This document shows positions 42,440 through 50,856 of a stretch of DNA of 64,000 nucleotides, one piece after another. Under the pieces are notes generated by a model, which was not told the DNA's origin, did no database searches, and saw only the letters and a program-made list of their open reading frames with translations. Source of the DNA: Ruminococcus flavefaciens 007c (GTDB lineage: Bacteria; Bacillota; Clostridia; Oscillospirales; Ruminococcaceae); assembly GCF_000571935.1 (NCBI RefSeq), contig NZ_ATAX01000035.1, forward strand, positions 109,265 to 173,264, read 5' to 3'. The position numbers were made by a program, and so were the translations under genes. How positions within the stretch are numbered: position 1 is the first letter of the stretch; the number at the start of each line of letters is the position of its first letter.

Positions 42440-42940
42440 ATGACTTTAAGGGAATTTCAGAATACTGACGCAGAAACGATCATAAGATGGATAAGAAGCG
42501 AAAGAGAGTTTCGTGAATGGTGCGCAGACAGATATGACCATTATCCGATAGATGCGGCAGATATAGTTTCAAATTACGGGAATTGCGGCAGAAGAGGCGG
42601 GTTCTTTCCTCTGACTGCCGTCGATGACGATAATGTCCCTGTAGGACACCTTATCCTCAGATATACCGATACGGAAAAAACTACCGTCCGCTTTGGATTT
42701 GTCATCATTGACAGCAGCAGACGCAGTGAAGGTCTGGGAAAGAAAATGCTCGGACTTGCCAGAGAGTATGCCGTTAATAAGTTGGGAGCGGAGACGCTCA
42801 CACTCGGAGTTTTTGAGAGCAATCAGCCGGCACTTAACTGCTACACTGCCGCCGGCTTCCGAAAAGCAGGTGGAACTGATGTTTTTGAGGTCTTCGGTGA
42901 GAAATGGCGTGTTATTGAAATGTTCCTTCGAGTTCGCTGA
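42440..42940 (+). CDS. GNAT family N-acetyltransferase
   Basis: A 166-residue acetyltransferase resembling RimJ/RimL-type members, with RRSEGLGKKMLGLAREYAVN as the acetyl-CoA loop and the terminal NCYTAAGFRKAGG. The ATG at 42440 with AAGGA eight bases upstream is preferred over an in-frame GTG 21 bases earlier that overlaps the previous gene. Substrate unknown. Confidence 0.87.
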   Translation: MTLREFQNTDAETIIRWIRSEREFREWCADRYDHYPIDAADIVSNYGNCGRRGGFFPLTAVDDDNVPVGHLILRYTDTEKTTVRFGFVIIDSSRRSEGLGKKMLGLAREYAVNKLGAETLTLGVFESNQPALNCYTAAGFRKAGGTDVFEVFGEKWRVIEMFLRVR

Positions 42941-42986
42941 ATTCCGTCAGTCTGATTGTTAAAATAAAAAAATATCTATCTGATTG

Positions 42987-43015
42987 TTGACAGCAGGTTC
43001 AAAATGTGGTATACT
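42987..43015 (+). promoter_or_regulatory. Promoter of initiator tRNA
   Basis: TTGACA (42987-42992) and TATACT (43010-43015) with a 17-base spacer, about 33 bases before the tRNA. Confidence 0.85.
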
Positions 43016-43047
43016 AATATAGTCGCAGATGAACCTGCATTATTTAT

Positions 43048-43128
<81 letters not shown>

Positions 43129-43129
43129 C

Positions 43130-43160
43130 AAGGACTATGTTGCTCAACATAGTCCTTTTG
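43130..43160 (+). terminator. tRNA terminator, element-side
   Basis: Perfect 13-bp stem AAGGACTATGTTG/CAACATAGTCCTT with a CTC... loop, then TTGCTTTAT. It differs from the terminator after the tRNA fragment at 55152, as expected if one of them came with the element. Confidence 0.88.
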
Positions 43161-43258
43161 CTTTATGGCTTAGAATAGCCGTTTGAGGCGATAGTGTCAC
43201 ATGTAACAAGACTATGTTGCGTACTAAAAATAAAGTTGAACGGAGCTTGATATAAGCT

Positions 43259-43282
43259 CCGTTTCCGTTATTTTTCCGTTAT
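43259..43282 (+). repeat. Left inner 24-base repeat
   Basis: CCGTTTCCGTTA followed by TTTTTCCGTTAT; 23 of 24 bases match 54960-54983. Each copy lies about 120-130 bases inside an end of the putative element. Tandem TTTCCGTTA units resemble integrase arm-binding sites; this is inference. Confidence 0.55.
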
Positions 43283-43338
43283 GATGGTGCAAAGCTATGA
43301 CAGATATCGATCAATTATGAACTATACAGTCAGTACGA

Positions 43339-43367
43339 TTGACCTTTCCTCAGAGCTGTGCTATAAT
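43339..43367 (+). promoter_or_regulatory. Promoter of the 43414 GNAT gene
   Basis: TTGACC (43339-43344) and TATAAT (43362-43367) with a 17-base spacer. Confidence 0.8.
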
Positions 43368-43413
43368 TGTAACTAACATAAATCGGAATTTGTAAGAAGA
43401 TCGAGGAAGTAGA

Positions 43414-43878
43414 ATGAATATTGTCATAGCAGAAGAAAAACAGGTAAAAACAATTGTAGACATGTCTGTCAGAGCATTTGAAACATACGTAAATGTTGGC
43501 GGAACAAAAGGCGACTGTCCGCCTGAATATGATTCAGTAGAATGGCATAAACAAATGGCTCGAGAGGGGTATTTGTATCAGGCAATGATAGGAAAAGATA
43601 TTGTGGGAGCAGCCGTCATATTCTCGGACGAAACAAAAAATACTGTGTACATTGGCAGAATTTTTATTGACAGCATCTATCATAGAAAAGGTTATGGAAC
43701 TCATTTAATGGAGTGCATAGAAAAGTACTACCCATTTGCCGAAGAATTTAATCTGGACACTCCAAGCTGGAATGTACGGACAAACGCTTTTTACGAAAAA
43801 TTAGGATATCAAATCATAAAAGAAGAGGACGGATTTGTTTTTTACAGGAAGACGAGAAAGGGAACTTCTAAATTTTGA
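43414..43878 (+). CDS. GNAT family N-acetyltransferase
   Basis: A 154-residue acetyltransferase, first gene inside the putative island. The acetyl-CoA loop reads YHRKGYGTHLMECIEKYYPF (about 90-109) and the C-terminus has NAFYEKLGYQIIKEEDGFVFY. It is more AT-rich than the GNAT genes upstream. Own promoter in front and a hairpin terminator behind. Substrate unknown. Confidence 0.88.
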   Translation: MNIVIAEEKQVKTIVDMSVRAFETYVNVGGTKGDCPPEYDSVEWHKQMAREGYLYQAMIGKDIVGAAVIFSDETKNTVYIGRIFIDSIYHRKGYGTHLMECIEKYYPFAEEFNLDTPSWNVRTNAFYEKLGYQIIKEEDGFVFYRKTRKGTSKF

Positions 43879-43961
43879 TTTAGCTTAGTACCATGATAGA
43901 TTCAAAACTTATGGAAAATGATACAGAGAGTCCCCGTGAGGGGACTTCTTCGTTCATATTT
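43871..43961 (+). repeat. Repeat B, copy 1, with terminator
   Basis: About 90 bases that recur with many matches at 45311-45401. The unit contains TTAGTACC...GATAGA and the terminator stem AGTCCCC (43929-43935)/GGGGACT (43940-43946) followed by TCTTCGTTCATAT. The two copies flank the alpha/beta hydrolase gene. A short open frame over this unit (43893-44090) is not convincing as a gene. Confidence 0.65.
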
Positions 43962-43967
43962 GTATTC

Positions 43968-43997
43968 TTGACTTTGGGCGACAGAACAGTGTATAAT
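43968..43997 (+). promoter_or_regulatory. Promoter of the hydrolase gene
   Basis: TTGACT (43968-43973) and TATAAT (43992-43997), spacer 18. Confidence 0.7.
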
Positions 43998-44107
43998 ATT
44001 GATAGTAAGCAGTTTTACTGCGATAAATCGGAATTTACAGGAGAAAAGCTTGACGAACTGAAAGAAATCCTAACAGCATTCTCTGTGTGAATTTGGAGGA
44101 TAAAGCG

Positions 44108-45202
44108 ATGAAATCTGAAAAATCAAATAGAGTAAAAAAAGTACTTGCGATCATGGCTTGTATTATGATTCTGTTTCTGGCGATCACATTTGTAATCCAC
44201 AGAATCCTGTTATCAAAAGAAAAGCAGATGCTGACCGAAGCAGGGTATTACAATCCTGTTTCGGTCGGGGATTATTCGCTGAATGTACATGATTTCGGAA
44301 TTCAAAACGGTAAGCATACATTCGTAGGATTATCGGGCAAAGGCGTATTTGATTACAGTGTCAGAATGGAGCGCCTCATGGGCGGTCTGGCTGAAGAAAA
44401 CCGGATCGTAATCGTTGACCGTGCGGGTTATGGACTCAGCGATGATACAAAGGAGCCGCAGACAGTGGAGCGTGTTGTGGATCACTACCGTACTGCGCTG
44501 AAAAATGCCGGTATCGAAGCGCCATACATTCTGCTTCCACATTCGCTGGGCGGTGCTTATGCGACATATTGGGTAAGTCAGTATCCGGAAGAGATCGAGG
44601 GTGTCATTTTTCTTGCCGGAACACAACTCAGCGATAACCCTGATATTGCTTTGGAAGATGGCAGTGCATTTGAGAATCGGTTTGCGATTGCGGCAAATCA
44701 GATGGGACTGGTAAGACTTGCGAAGTCGTTTCTGTTAAAAACTGTAATCCCCGGTATGAATTATTCGGATGAACAGCGAAAGTATTCGGAAGCATTGAAT
44801 CTGCATCATACATTTAATCATGCTTTTTGCTACGAAGATGAGCATATGAATGAAATCTGCAATACTGCATATCATGCGATCAAGCCAAATGATGTTCCGA
44901 AAGTTTATATTTGTTCAAGTTGGGGATTTCAGTCCGGACAAGAAATAGATGAAATGCTGGCTTGGGATAAGCAGGAATGTGAATTCACGGGGAGGAAACA
45001 GCCTAAGTTTCCGGAATCCGGGTATGATATGGATATGCTGCAAAAACTCCGTGATACCGAATTGCAGCCCTATCTTGACAAAATGGGGAACTGTGAGCTG
45101 GTGCTGCTGCCGGGGATACACTGTATTTATGACCAGCGTCCCGATAATGTCGCAGAGATCATCAGCGACTTTCTGGAGAGAATAGAGGAACAAACGGAAT
45201 AG
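44108..45202 (+). CDS. Membrane-anchored alpha/beta hydrolase
   Basis: A 364-residue protein with an N-terminal membrane helix (about 11-31, VLAIMACIMILFLAITFVI) and an outside alpha/beta-hydrolase domain. The nucleophile elbow reads LPHSLGGAY (about 140-148), with the oxyanion region near DRAGYGLSDD; the late His is expected in LPGIHCIYD. The start at 44108 follows GGAGG by eight bases. It lies between two copies of repeat B inside the island, like a cassette. Substrate unknown. Confidence 0.85.
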   Translation: MKSEKSNRVKKVLAIMACIMILFLAITFVIHRILLSKEKQMLTEAGYYNPVSVGDYSLNVHDFGIQNGKHTFVGLSGKGVFDYSVRMERLMGGLAEENRIVIVDRAGYGLSDDTKEPQTVERVVDHYRTALKNAGIEAPYILLPHSLGGAYATYWVSQYPEEIEGVIFLAGTQLSDNPDIALEDGSAFENRFAIAANQMGLVRLAKSFLLKTVIPGMNYSDEQRKYSEALNLHHTFNHAFCYEDEHMNEICNTAYHAIKPNDVPKVYICSSWGFQSGQEIDEMLAWDKQECEFTGRKQPKFPESGYDMDMLQKLRDTELQPYLDKMGNCELVLLPGIHCIYDQRPDNVAEIISDFLERIEEQTE

Positions 45203-45310
45203 AAAATAGAAAAAATACTTTAACAGTTAAAATTTGATTTATCGCAGAGCCTATTCGATCTTTGCGCTGTGAGGCGCATTGGAAGAATCCTGCCAGCGGG
45301 GACTCCCCGC

Positions 45311-45401
45311 AAATTCTGATTTATCTTAGTACCTGATAGAGCAACAACTTATGAAATAATTATACAGAAAGTCCCCACGAGGGGACTTCTTCATTCATAT
45401 G
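45311..45401 (+). repeat. Repeat B, copy 2
   Basis: Second copy of the 43871-43961 unit, with stem AGTCCCC/GGGGACT and TCTTCATTCATAT. It runs directly into a copy (45397-45450) of the unit at 43279-43335 that precedes the GNAT gene (repeat A). Upstream of it GCGGGG/CCCCGC forms a further hairpin at about 45296-45310. Confidence 0.6.
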
Positions 45402-45449
45402 ATGGTGAAAAGCTATGTCCAATGACGATCAATTACGAACCATGCAGGT

Positions 45450-45531
45450 AGTCTTGGTAACAAAGGTTTGATATGGCTTGGTAGTATCAACGCCGATCTC
45501 GACCATGATGCCCTTGATTGAAGTTTGCCAT
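45450..45531 (-). pseudogene. Possible phage tape-measure N-terminal remnant
   Basis: On the minus strand a frame reads SIKGIMVEIGVDTTKP, close to the start of many Gram-positive phage tail tape-measure proteins, which begin like MANSIKGITVEIGGDTTKL. An ATG-GCA-AAC at 45531 lines up with that start if one base has been inserted after it. Only about 25 residues remain before divergence. This is pattern recall, not a search result. A minus-strand terminator (45559-45588, GCACTTGC/GCAGGTGC plus T6) lies just upstream. The rest of 45203-45853 shows repeats only. Confidence 0.35.
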
Positions 45532-45558
45532 GCGATTTCATTTCTTCCGTGAAGGCAT

Positions 45559-45588
45559 GAAAAAAGCACCTGCCGTAGCAAGTGCTTA
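45559..45588 (-). terminator. Minus-strand terminator
   Basis: Stem GCACTTGC/GCAGGTGC with TACG loop followed on the minus strand by T6. No intact gene lies upstream of it on that strand, so it probably belonged to a lost one. Confidence 0.7.
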
Positions 45589-45762
45589 GTGTATATTCGG
45601 TTAGGATCAAATGGATATATATAACATAGACAAGCACATAATTCTACTACGGCAGGTATAACCTCCTCTTTCATAATAATGCTATGTAACATCCACGTCG
45701 ACTAAACATACAGCAATAAAAGCGCTTGTTTTGCAATATTCAACAATATTAGACTTGCTTTG

Positions 45763-45792
45763 TTGTAAAAAATAGTATAGAATCATTATAAT
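45763..45792 (+). promoter_or_regulatory. Possible promoter of the GH11-like gene
   Basis: TTGTAA (45763-45768) and TATAAT (45787-45792) with an 18-base spacer, 60 bases before the start codon. Confidence 0.5.
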
Positions 45793-45853
45793 GGAAAGTG
45801 TTTACTTTTCACTTGACAGAAGCATCAAGCAATACAGAGAGGTGGAATGAATA

Positions 45854-48046
45854 ATGAACAAAAAAATCAAAGGTATAATCTCAGTACTGACAGCAGCTGC
45901 CTGTATAATGGGAACTCCTTCAGTTCTCAGCTTCAGCAGCCTTGCTCCTCTTACGGCAATGGCAGACAGCCAGCAGATCAGCGGAGAGATTGACGGCTAC
46001 AGTTACAGAGTCTTCAAGGGCGAGGAAGAAAGCCTGTGCAACTACGAAAATAGTGGAATCAACGGCTTTACTACAGATTGGAACGCAAAATACGACCTGA
46101 CGGTCACCAAAGGCATAAGCTATGAAGATAAGGGCATAAAAGCCTATCGGGTAGCAGATTACGAGATATATTACGAGGCTGATATCACCACCACCGGAAA
46201 CACATATATCGGAATCGGCGGCTGGTTCACAAATCCGCTGATATCCTTTAATATAGTTGAAGCATACGGCGAATGGATGCCGCCAGGAGGAGGAGAAAAC
46301 GTACAAAGGTTATCCACCGCTATGATCGATGGCAAGACCTATCAGATATATAAATACAGACAAGGCATCCGCGAGAATGCTTTTGACTCATACTGGAGCG
46401 TCTGCATCGACAAGCGTTTGAATCAAGGAAATATCAATCATGTAACAGGCAAAGTAAACGTTGCAGATCATTTCAAAGCCTGGAGCAAAGCAGGCCTCCC
46501 TCTCGGAGACATTTACGAGATTAATTTCGAGCTCGATGCATACAACAGCAGCGGCTCCATGGAGCTGAAGCGTATGGATACATACAGAGATATATCCAAT
46601 AATTACGTTTTCGGACCAGAGGATCAGGAGAAGCCCTATGCGCAGCATGATCCCCTCACCGTCAACGACAACGGCAGCATAATAACCCTTGATATGGAGT
46701 CAGAGGATCTCAAGGCAGGAGCCGAAGGAAACTGCTCGGCAATACTTACCGACGAGCTGTCCTACAGCGGCGATTATTCCATGCAGATAATCACAGGAAA
46801 CAGCGGGGCTTTCTGTTACGAGATAGACCCCTATGATCTGCCAGTATCAAAGTATTATGCACAAAAGGATTATCTCACAGGTGCAAAAATATTCAATGAA
46901 TCGGGAACAGATCTGTCCTTCACTGTGGAGCTGGTGGAATACAGTGATTCTCCGCAGAATTACATGAAAAAGACGTCACTTGGCACAAGGAAGTGTTACT
47001 CGGGACAGTGGACAGATATCACCGATATTCCCTTTACAATCAATTTTGACCAATATCACAAATACAAGCTCGTCTTCACGCCCTCCTCCACTGTTGGATT
47101 CTATATAGATGATTTCTACATTTCCTCAGGAGAACCCGAATATGCCTCGGCAGCAAAGGGTGTGCGCGGCGATCTCAACGGCGATGGCGTAGTCAACAGT
47201 CTTGATATCCCCGTATGCCGCAGAGCTATACTGAACGCCATGGACGATAATGTGATATCTGTTGAAGGCGATGTTAACGGCGACCTCAGAAGCAATGTAA
47301 GTGACCTTGTTCTCCTGACAAGATTTGTACTTCACACCATTGACGAGATACCTGTTTCACAGAACGAAGCAGAGCTCATCATAGGAGACGCCGAAAGGAA
47401 AGCAAGCGACGGAGAGCGCTCCTTCAGAATCAATGGCGGCAAGATAAACGATGACAGCCTGAAAGCCATAGTCAGAAAGGACGGCTCTATCTCGGCAGAA
47501 TGGAATGACACCAAGCTGTATATACTCAACAGCTATGAGTTTTATAATGGAGAAGCCGCCGACAGGGACTGCAGGGATTGCAATATACGCTATTCCGCAG
47601 ATCTCATGTATGACGGCGACATTGATATGCACTTTTACGGTAATATCGTCTCCAAGGACAAGACACAGGAAACGAACTTTGTTATATATGAATGCTGGAC
47701 AGAAGGCGACGAAACCGACAAATCAATACAGAAGGCTTTGGACGACGGTGTACTGGGTACAGTAAGCGTAAACGGCAAGGAGTATTATACTGATCACAAC
47801 GGTCCTATGGATGCACCCTCCGCAGTATTCTTCTACCGCAAGGACGGCGCTTCATCCGTTGACAAAAACCTCCATATAGAAGGAAATATCTCACCCATCG
47901 ATTTTCTAGGCTCCTGGCTCAAGTACACCAGTGACGAATATATCATCAGCTGGGCAGGATTTGAAATAGACGCCTTCAATTCCTCGGGGCGTGCCGACAT
48001 CAATGAGCTGACATTCAGTAATCCGCCCGACTATCAGAAGAACTGA
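45854..48046 (+). CDS. Dockerin protein with two GH11-fold domains lacking catalytic Glu
   Basis: Secreted 730-residue protein. Order: signal peptide (1-38), GH11-like domain (about 45-240), CBM22/CBM4-like beta sandwich (about 265-425), type I dockerin (about 436-500), second GH11-like domain (about 522-722). The first domain follows xylanase GH11 along its length (GNTYIGIGGWFTNPL, YGEWMPPGGG, YWSVCIDKR, ADHFKAW, DAYNSSGS). In GH11 the nucleophile Glu lies in NPLxEYY; here that position is Ser131 (NPLISFN). The acid/base Glu of (T/V)EGYQSSG is Asp228 (LDAYNSSG). In the second domain the matching positions are Asn608 and Asp706. Xylanase activity is unlikely; a binding role is more plausible. 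GAGGTGG precedes the ATG. Confidence 0.85.
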   Translation: MNKKIKGIISVLTAAACIMGTPSVLSFSSLAPLTAMADSQQISGEIDGYSYRVFKGEEESLCNYENSGINGFTTDWNAKYDLTVTKGISYEDKGIKAYRVADYEIYYEADITTTGNTYIGIGGWFTNPLISFNIVEAYGEWMPPGGGENVQRLSTAMIDGKTYQIYKYRQGIRENAFDSYWSVCIDKRLNQGNINHVTGKVNVADHFKAWSKAGLPLGDIYEINFELDAYNSSGSMELKRMDTYRDISNNYVFGPEDQEKPYAQHDPLTVNDNGSIITLDMESEDLKAGAEGNCSAILTDELSYSGDYSMQIITGNSGAFCYEIDPYDLPVSKYYAQKDYLTGAKIFNESGTDLSFTVELVEYSDSPQNYMKKTSLGTRKCYSGQWTDITDIPFTINFDQYHKYKLVFTPSSTVGFYIDDFYISSGEPEYASAAKGVRGDLNGDGVVNSLDIPVCRRAILNAMDDNVISVEGDVNGDLRSNVSDLVLLTRFVLHTIDEIPVSQNEAELIIGDAERKASDGERSFRINGGKINDDSLKAIVRKDGSISAEWNDTKLYILNSYEFYNGEAADRDCRDCNIRYSADLMYDGDIDMHFYGNIVSKDKTQETNFVIYECWTEGDETDKSIQKALDDGVLGTVSVNGKEYYTDHNGPMDAPSAVFFYRKDGASSVDKNLHIEGNISPIDFLGSWLKYTSDEYIISWAGFEIDAFNSSGRADINELTFSNPPDYQKN

Positions 48047-48193
48047 TATACATATGGTAAATGATACCGGAAACAGTAATAATGCCGTGAGGTGTTATGA
48101 GGTTTTTTCTCTGAGAGTACTGAAGATATGTATTCTCAGGCTTATACATCGGATCTAAGAATTACAGACCGCCATTCAAATGACAGGAAGAAA

Positions 48194-48217
48194 GGCTCAG
48201 ACAAACTCTGAGCCTTA
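48194..48217. terminator. Bidirectional terminator
   Basis: Stem GGCTCAGA/TCTGAGCC followed by TTATTCTT, between convergent genes. Confidence 0.75.
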
Positions 48218-48252
48218 TTCTTCTAATATAGGAGATTATGGGAAATTACGGG

Positions 48253-50106
48253 TTATTTGAGTTTTATAGCATCAAAGAATTCATCTGCTGTCATGCCGTA
48301 ATTATATGCCGCTACCATCTTATCATAAGAATGAGTCATATTGATACGGTTTTTTGTGGTATCGTATCCATACTTAGAGAATAACGAACTGTACCAGCTT
48401 CCGTCAGTGAAGTTGACGTAGAAATATTCAGCACTATCATAACTGTGGTTGTTCATGTCGTAGATCAGAAATCTTGCATCCCAGCCATTCCATCTTGCAT
48501 TGTTCTTGTCGGAAGCATAGTCCCTGAACTCCAGACCAAAACATACCATGGAGTGTCCCGACTTCTGACGGGTAGATCCTATATTGAATATTGCTGTGTC
48601 CGCTCCGTAGGTGATATTTTCCGCATACTTTATCATTTCCTTACCAAAATGATTTGTGTCCCAATCTGCTTCATAATCATGTGAATAAAGATTCTGATTT
48701 GCCCATACAGTTGTAACGTATGATCTGGTGAAAACGGGGATACAACCGCGATCAATGTCACTTGATCCTATAGATAATATAGTGGTTCCTCTCGGAGAGA
48801 AGTCGGATACCGAAAGATATCCTTGAGATGTCAGAGCACTGACTGTAGCCATACCGCTGCATACGCCTTCATTCTTTTTGCCCAGATAGCCGTTTGAATA
48901 GGGAATGTGTGCAGTATCAAAGTAATAATCGTAACCTTTTACTGACCATTCTCCAAATGTTCCATTCGGTGTCCGCCACTTGTAATCCGCATATCGTTCT
49001 GTTGCTATAGAGGCTGCCTCACTGATATTATGATAAGTCAGTCCGTTATTGGCTGCATATTTCTTTACTCTGCCGTTACCTGTGCTCCATACAACGAAAT
49101 CGTCATTTGTCACGGGCTTTCCGTTATCAAGAAGGTGCCAGCCTACAGAATAGTCTCCGAGGAAAGCGTTCGGGTTCTTGCTGACGAAGTATTTCATATT
49201 CGGGCACAGGAAGAAGGCGTGGTCGCCTACATAGATGATACCCTCCGACATAAGGACATTTCTCAGCGAATCGCAGCTCATAAAGGCTGCCGAGCCTATT
49301 GTTGTGACATTATCGGGGATATTTACCGTGGTGAAATTGGTGCAGCCCGCGAAAGACTGTACGCCGATCTCGGTGACAGTTTCAGGAAGATGAACTTCCT
49401 TTGCATTTTTACAGCCCCAGAAAGCATGATTAGGTATATTTGTCAGCTGAGAACGGGAAAGATCGATTTTATCGGCACCTGAACAGTTATAGAATGCTGC
49501 ATTTCCCAGTGTTTTAACATCATAAAGATCAATAGAGATCAGGCTTGTACAATCCCAGAATGCATGAGCACCTATCTCATCTGTCTGGCTTGCAAATATA
49601 ATATTATTAAGTGATGAACATCCATTAAATGCGCTTGCACCTATGTATTCAACAGCGCTGTAGCCGCCGCCGTTTGCGAAGTATACTTCTTTCAGATTAG
49701 AGCAGCCATAAAAAGCTCCCTGACCGATAGAGGTTATATGTTCACTGCTGCCTCTTATTTCACCGAGATTTGTCTGATCATCGAAAGCGTGAGGAAAGAT
49801 AGAAGTAACGGTATATTTCTTTCCGTTGTAGGAAACAGTGTCAGGGATCTCTACATAAACATTATCTCCCGTGATCTTACTGCCGCAAACCTCAAAGCTT
49901 TGGCTGTTCTTATTGAAATAAAAGTAAAGAGTCGCATTTGATGAGACCTGAACCGCCAGACCTTTCACGCCTGAGTCTTTGCTGCTTGCTGCTGATGCTG
50001 TGACAGCTCTGATAATTTTTTCTTTTCCGTATCTTGCGGGCAGTGCTGAGATCATAGTGAGCGCTGCTGCGGATACTGCGATAAATCTGCGTAAACTATG
50101 TTTCAT
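48253..50106 (-). CDS. Secreted LRR protein with papain-like domain
   Basis: A 617-residue exported protein. A signal peptide covers about 1-40. Residues about 75-310 are BspA-type leucine-rich repeats (LRR_5), repeating units such as ITSIGQGAFYGCSNLKEVYF. Residues about 365-560 look like a papain-type cysteine peptidase: a likely nucleophile Cys416 in NEGVCSGMATVSAL, His518 in SGHSMVCFG and Asp550/Asn552 in LIYDMNN. There is no dockerin. It could act on host or bacterial surface proteins. The promoter carries three phased repeats (50284-50336). AGGAGGA precedes the ATG. Confidence 0.82.
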   Translation of the reverse strand: MKHSLRRFIAVSAAALTMISALPARYGKEKIIRAVTASAASSKDSGVKGLAVQVSSNATLYFYFNKNSQSFEVCGSKITGDNVYVEIPDTVSYNGKKYTVTSIFPHAFDDQTNLGEIRGSSEHITSIGQGAFYGCSNLKEVYFANGGGYSAVEYIGASAFNGCSSLNNIIFASQTDEIGAHAFWDCTSLISIDLYDVKTLGNAAFYNCSGADKIDLSRSQLTNIPNHAFWGCKNAKEVHLPETVTEIGVQSFAGCTNFTTVNIPDNVTTIGSAAFMSCDSLRNVLMSEGIIYVGDHAFFLCPNMKYFVSKNPNAFLGDYSVGWHLLDNGKPVTNDDFVVWSTGNGRVKKYAANNGLTYHNISEAASIATERYADYKWRTPNGTFGEWSVKGYDYYFDTAHIPYSNGYLGKKNEGVCSGMATVSALTSQGYLSVSDFSPRGTTILSIGSSDIDRGCIPVFTRSYVTTVWANQNLYSHDYEADWDTNHFGKEMIKYAENITYGADTAIFNIGSTRQKSGHSMVCFGLEFRDYASDKNNARWNGWDARFLIYDMNNHSYDSAEYFYVNFTDGSWYSSLFSKYGYDTTKNRINMTHSYDKMVAAYNYGMTADEFFDAIKLK

Positions 50107-50253
50107 AGTATTCCTCCTGATTTTTTATATTTGAGTAAATTTCGTCCCTCATAAAAACCCGCACAAATTACACCTGACAGCATCTCACCTCAGAGGCGGT
50201 GCGCACACAGATCACTTTCAGGAACATTGAACTTGTGCTTGAATTATATATTA

Positions 50254-50283
50254 ATGATAACATGATTTTTAAGGATATGTCAA
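50254..50283 (-). promoter_or_regulatory. Promoter of the LRR/papain-like gene
   Basis: On the minus strand TTGACA (50278-50283) and TATCAT (50254-50259) with an extended TG and an 18-base spacer. The start would be near 50247, giving a leader of about 140 bases. The -35 box touches the last of three direct repeats. Confidence 0.7.
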
Positions 50284-50336
50284 TGCAACTTACCCCCTGA
50301 AAATTGCATCTTACCGCAAAAATAATGCAACTTACC
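50284..50336 (-). promoter_or_regulatory. Three 21-bp-phased direct repeats
   Basis: GGTAAGTTGCA, GGTAAGATGCA and GGTAAGTTGCA (minus strand) occupy 50326-50336, 50305-50315 and 50284-50294, exactly 21 bases apart, ending at the -35 box. An inverted GGTAAGT lies at about 50353-50360. The two-turn phasing is that of tandem activator sites, as used by LytTR response regulators. The remainder of 50107-50450 has no gene. Confidence 0.75.
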
Positions 50337-50450
50337 ACTGCGGTATGGGCATGGTAAGTGGGCAAATGTGAAAAATGTTATGAAAATGCAGCAGGGTCGG
50401 AGTTCAAAATGGATAAGAATATTCATGTGCCATTGGTATGAGGACTAATC

Positions 50451-50750
50451 ATGATTAAATTTCTAAGGACTAATCGTGCTTCGATTTATTTGATATTTGA
50501 CAAAAACGGTTTGGATTTAATGCTTAATGCTTTGAAAGGGCAAGAACAGAATAGGCCATTTCAGATTGAATTTGACCGGTCAGTTTTGAATCATAAAAAG
50601 ACAAAGATTGAATCAAGAAAAATGATCTTTGTATTAGATGATGAAATTGATTGCTCCGAATTATGTGACTTTGAGGGAACAATTATTTGGCGGTTTATGA
50701 TACAGAAATACCTTCTCAAGATCATAAGCAGTCTTGAACCAAGCAAATAA
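50451..50750 (+). CDS. Hypothetical protein
   Basis: A 99-residue soluble protein that I do not recognise. It is lysine- and phenylalanine-rich (FLRTNRASIYLIFDKNGLDLML at the start), AT-rich in codon use, and lacks a clear ribosome site (GAGG lies 13 bases upstream). A strong terminator follows its stop, which favours it being expressed. Confidence 0.6.
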   Translation: MIKFLRTNRASIYLIFDKNGLDLMLNALKGQEQNRPFQIEFDRSVLNHKKTKIESRKMIFVLDDEIDCSELCDFEGTIIWRFMIQKYLLKIISSLEPSK

Positions 50751-50761
50751 TTCCTAATACA

Positions 50762-50790
50762 AAAGCTCCTCCGAAAGGAGGAGCTTTCTT
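50762..50790 (+). terminator. Terminator
   Basis: Perfect 11-bp stem AAAGCTCCTCC/GGAGGAGCTTT with a GAAA loop, then CTTCT. Confidence 0.88.
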
Positions 50791-50856
50791 CTAATGCATT
50801 TACTTTGTATAGATGATATGGTATAATATGTTACAAGAAACGAAAAGGAGCTATAT

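Noticed and set aside
43893..44090. Open frame of 65 codons before the hydrolase gene
   Set aside because: It overlaps the repeat-B terminator and the promoter at 43968-43997, has no ribosome site, and the same sequence in copy 2 is not open.
50284..50336. The phased repeats as a CRISPR array or replication iterons
   Set aside because: Units are only 11 bases with 10-base gaps of unrelated sequence, end at a promoter, and no cas or rep gene is nearby.
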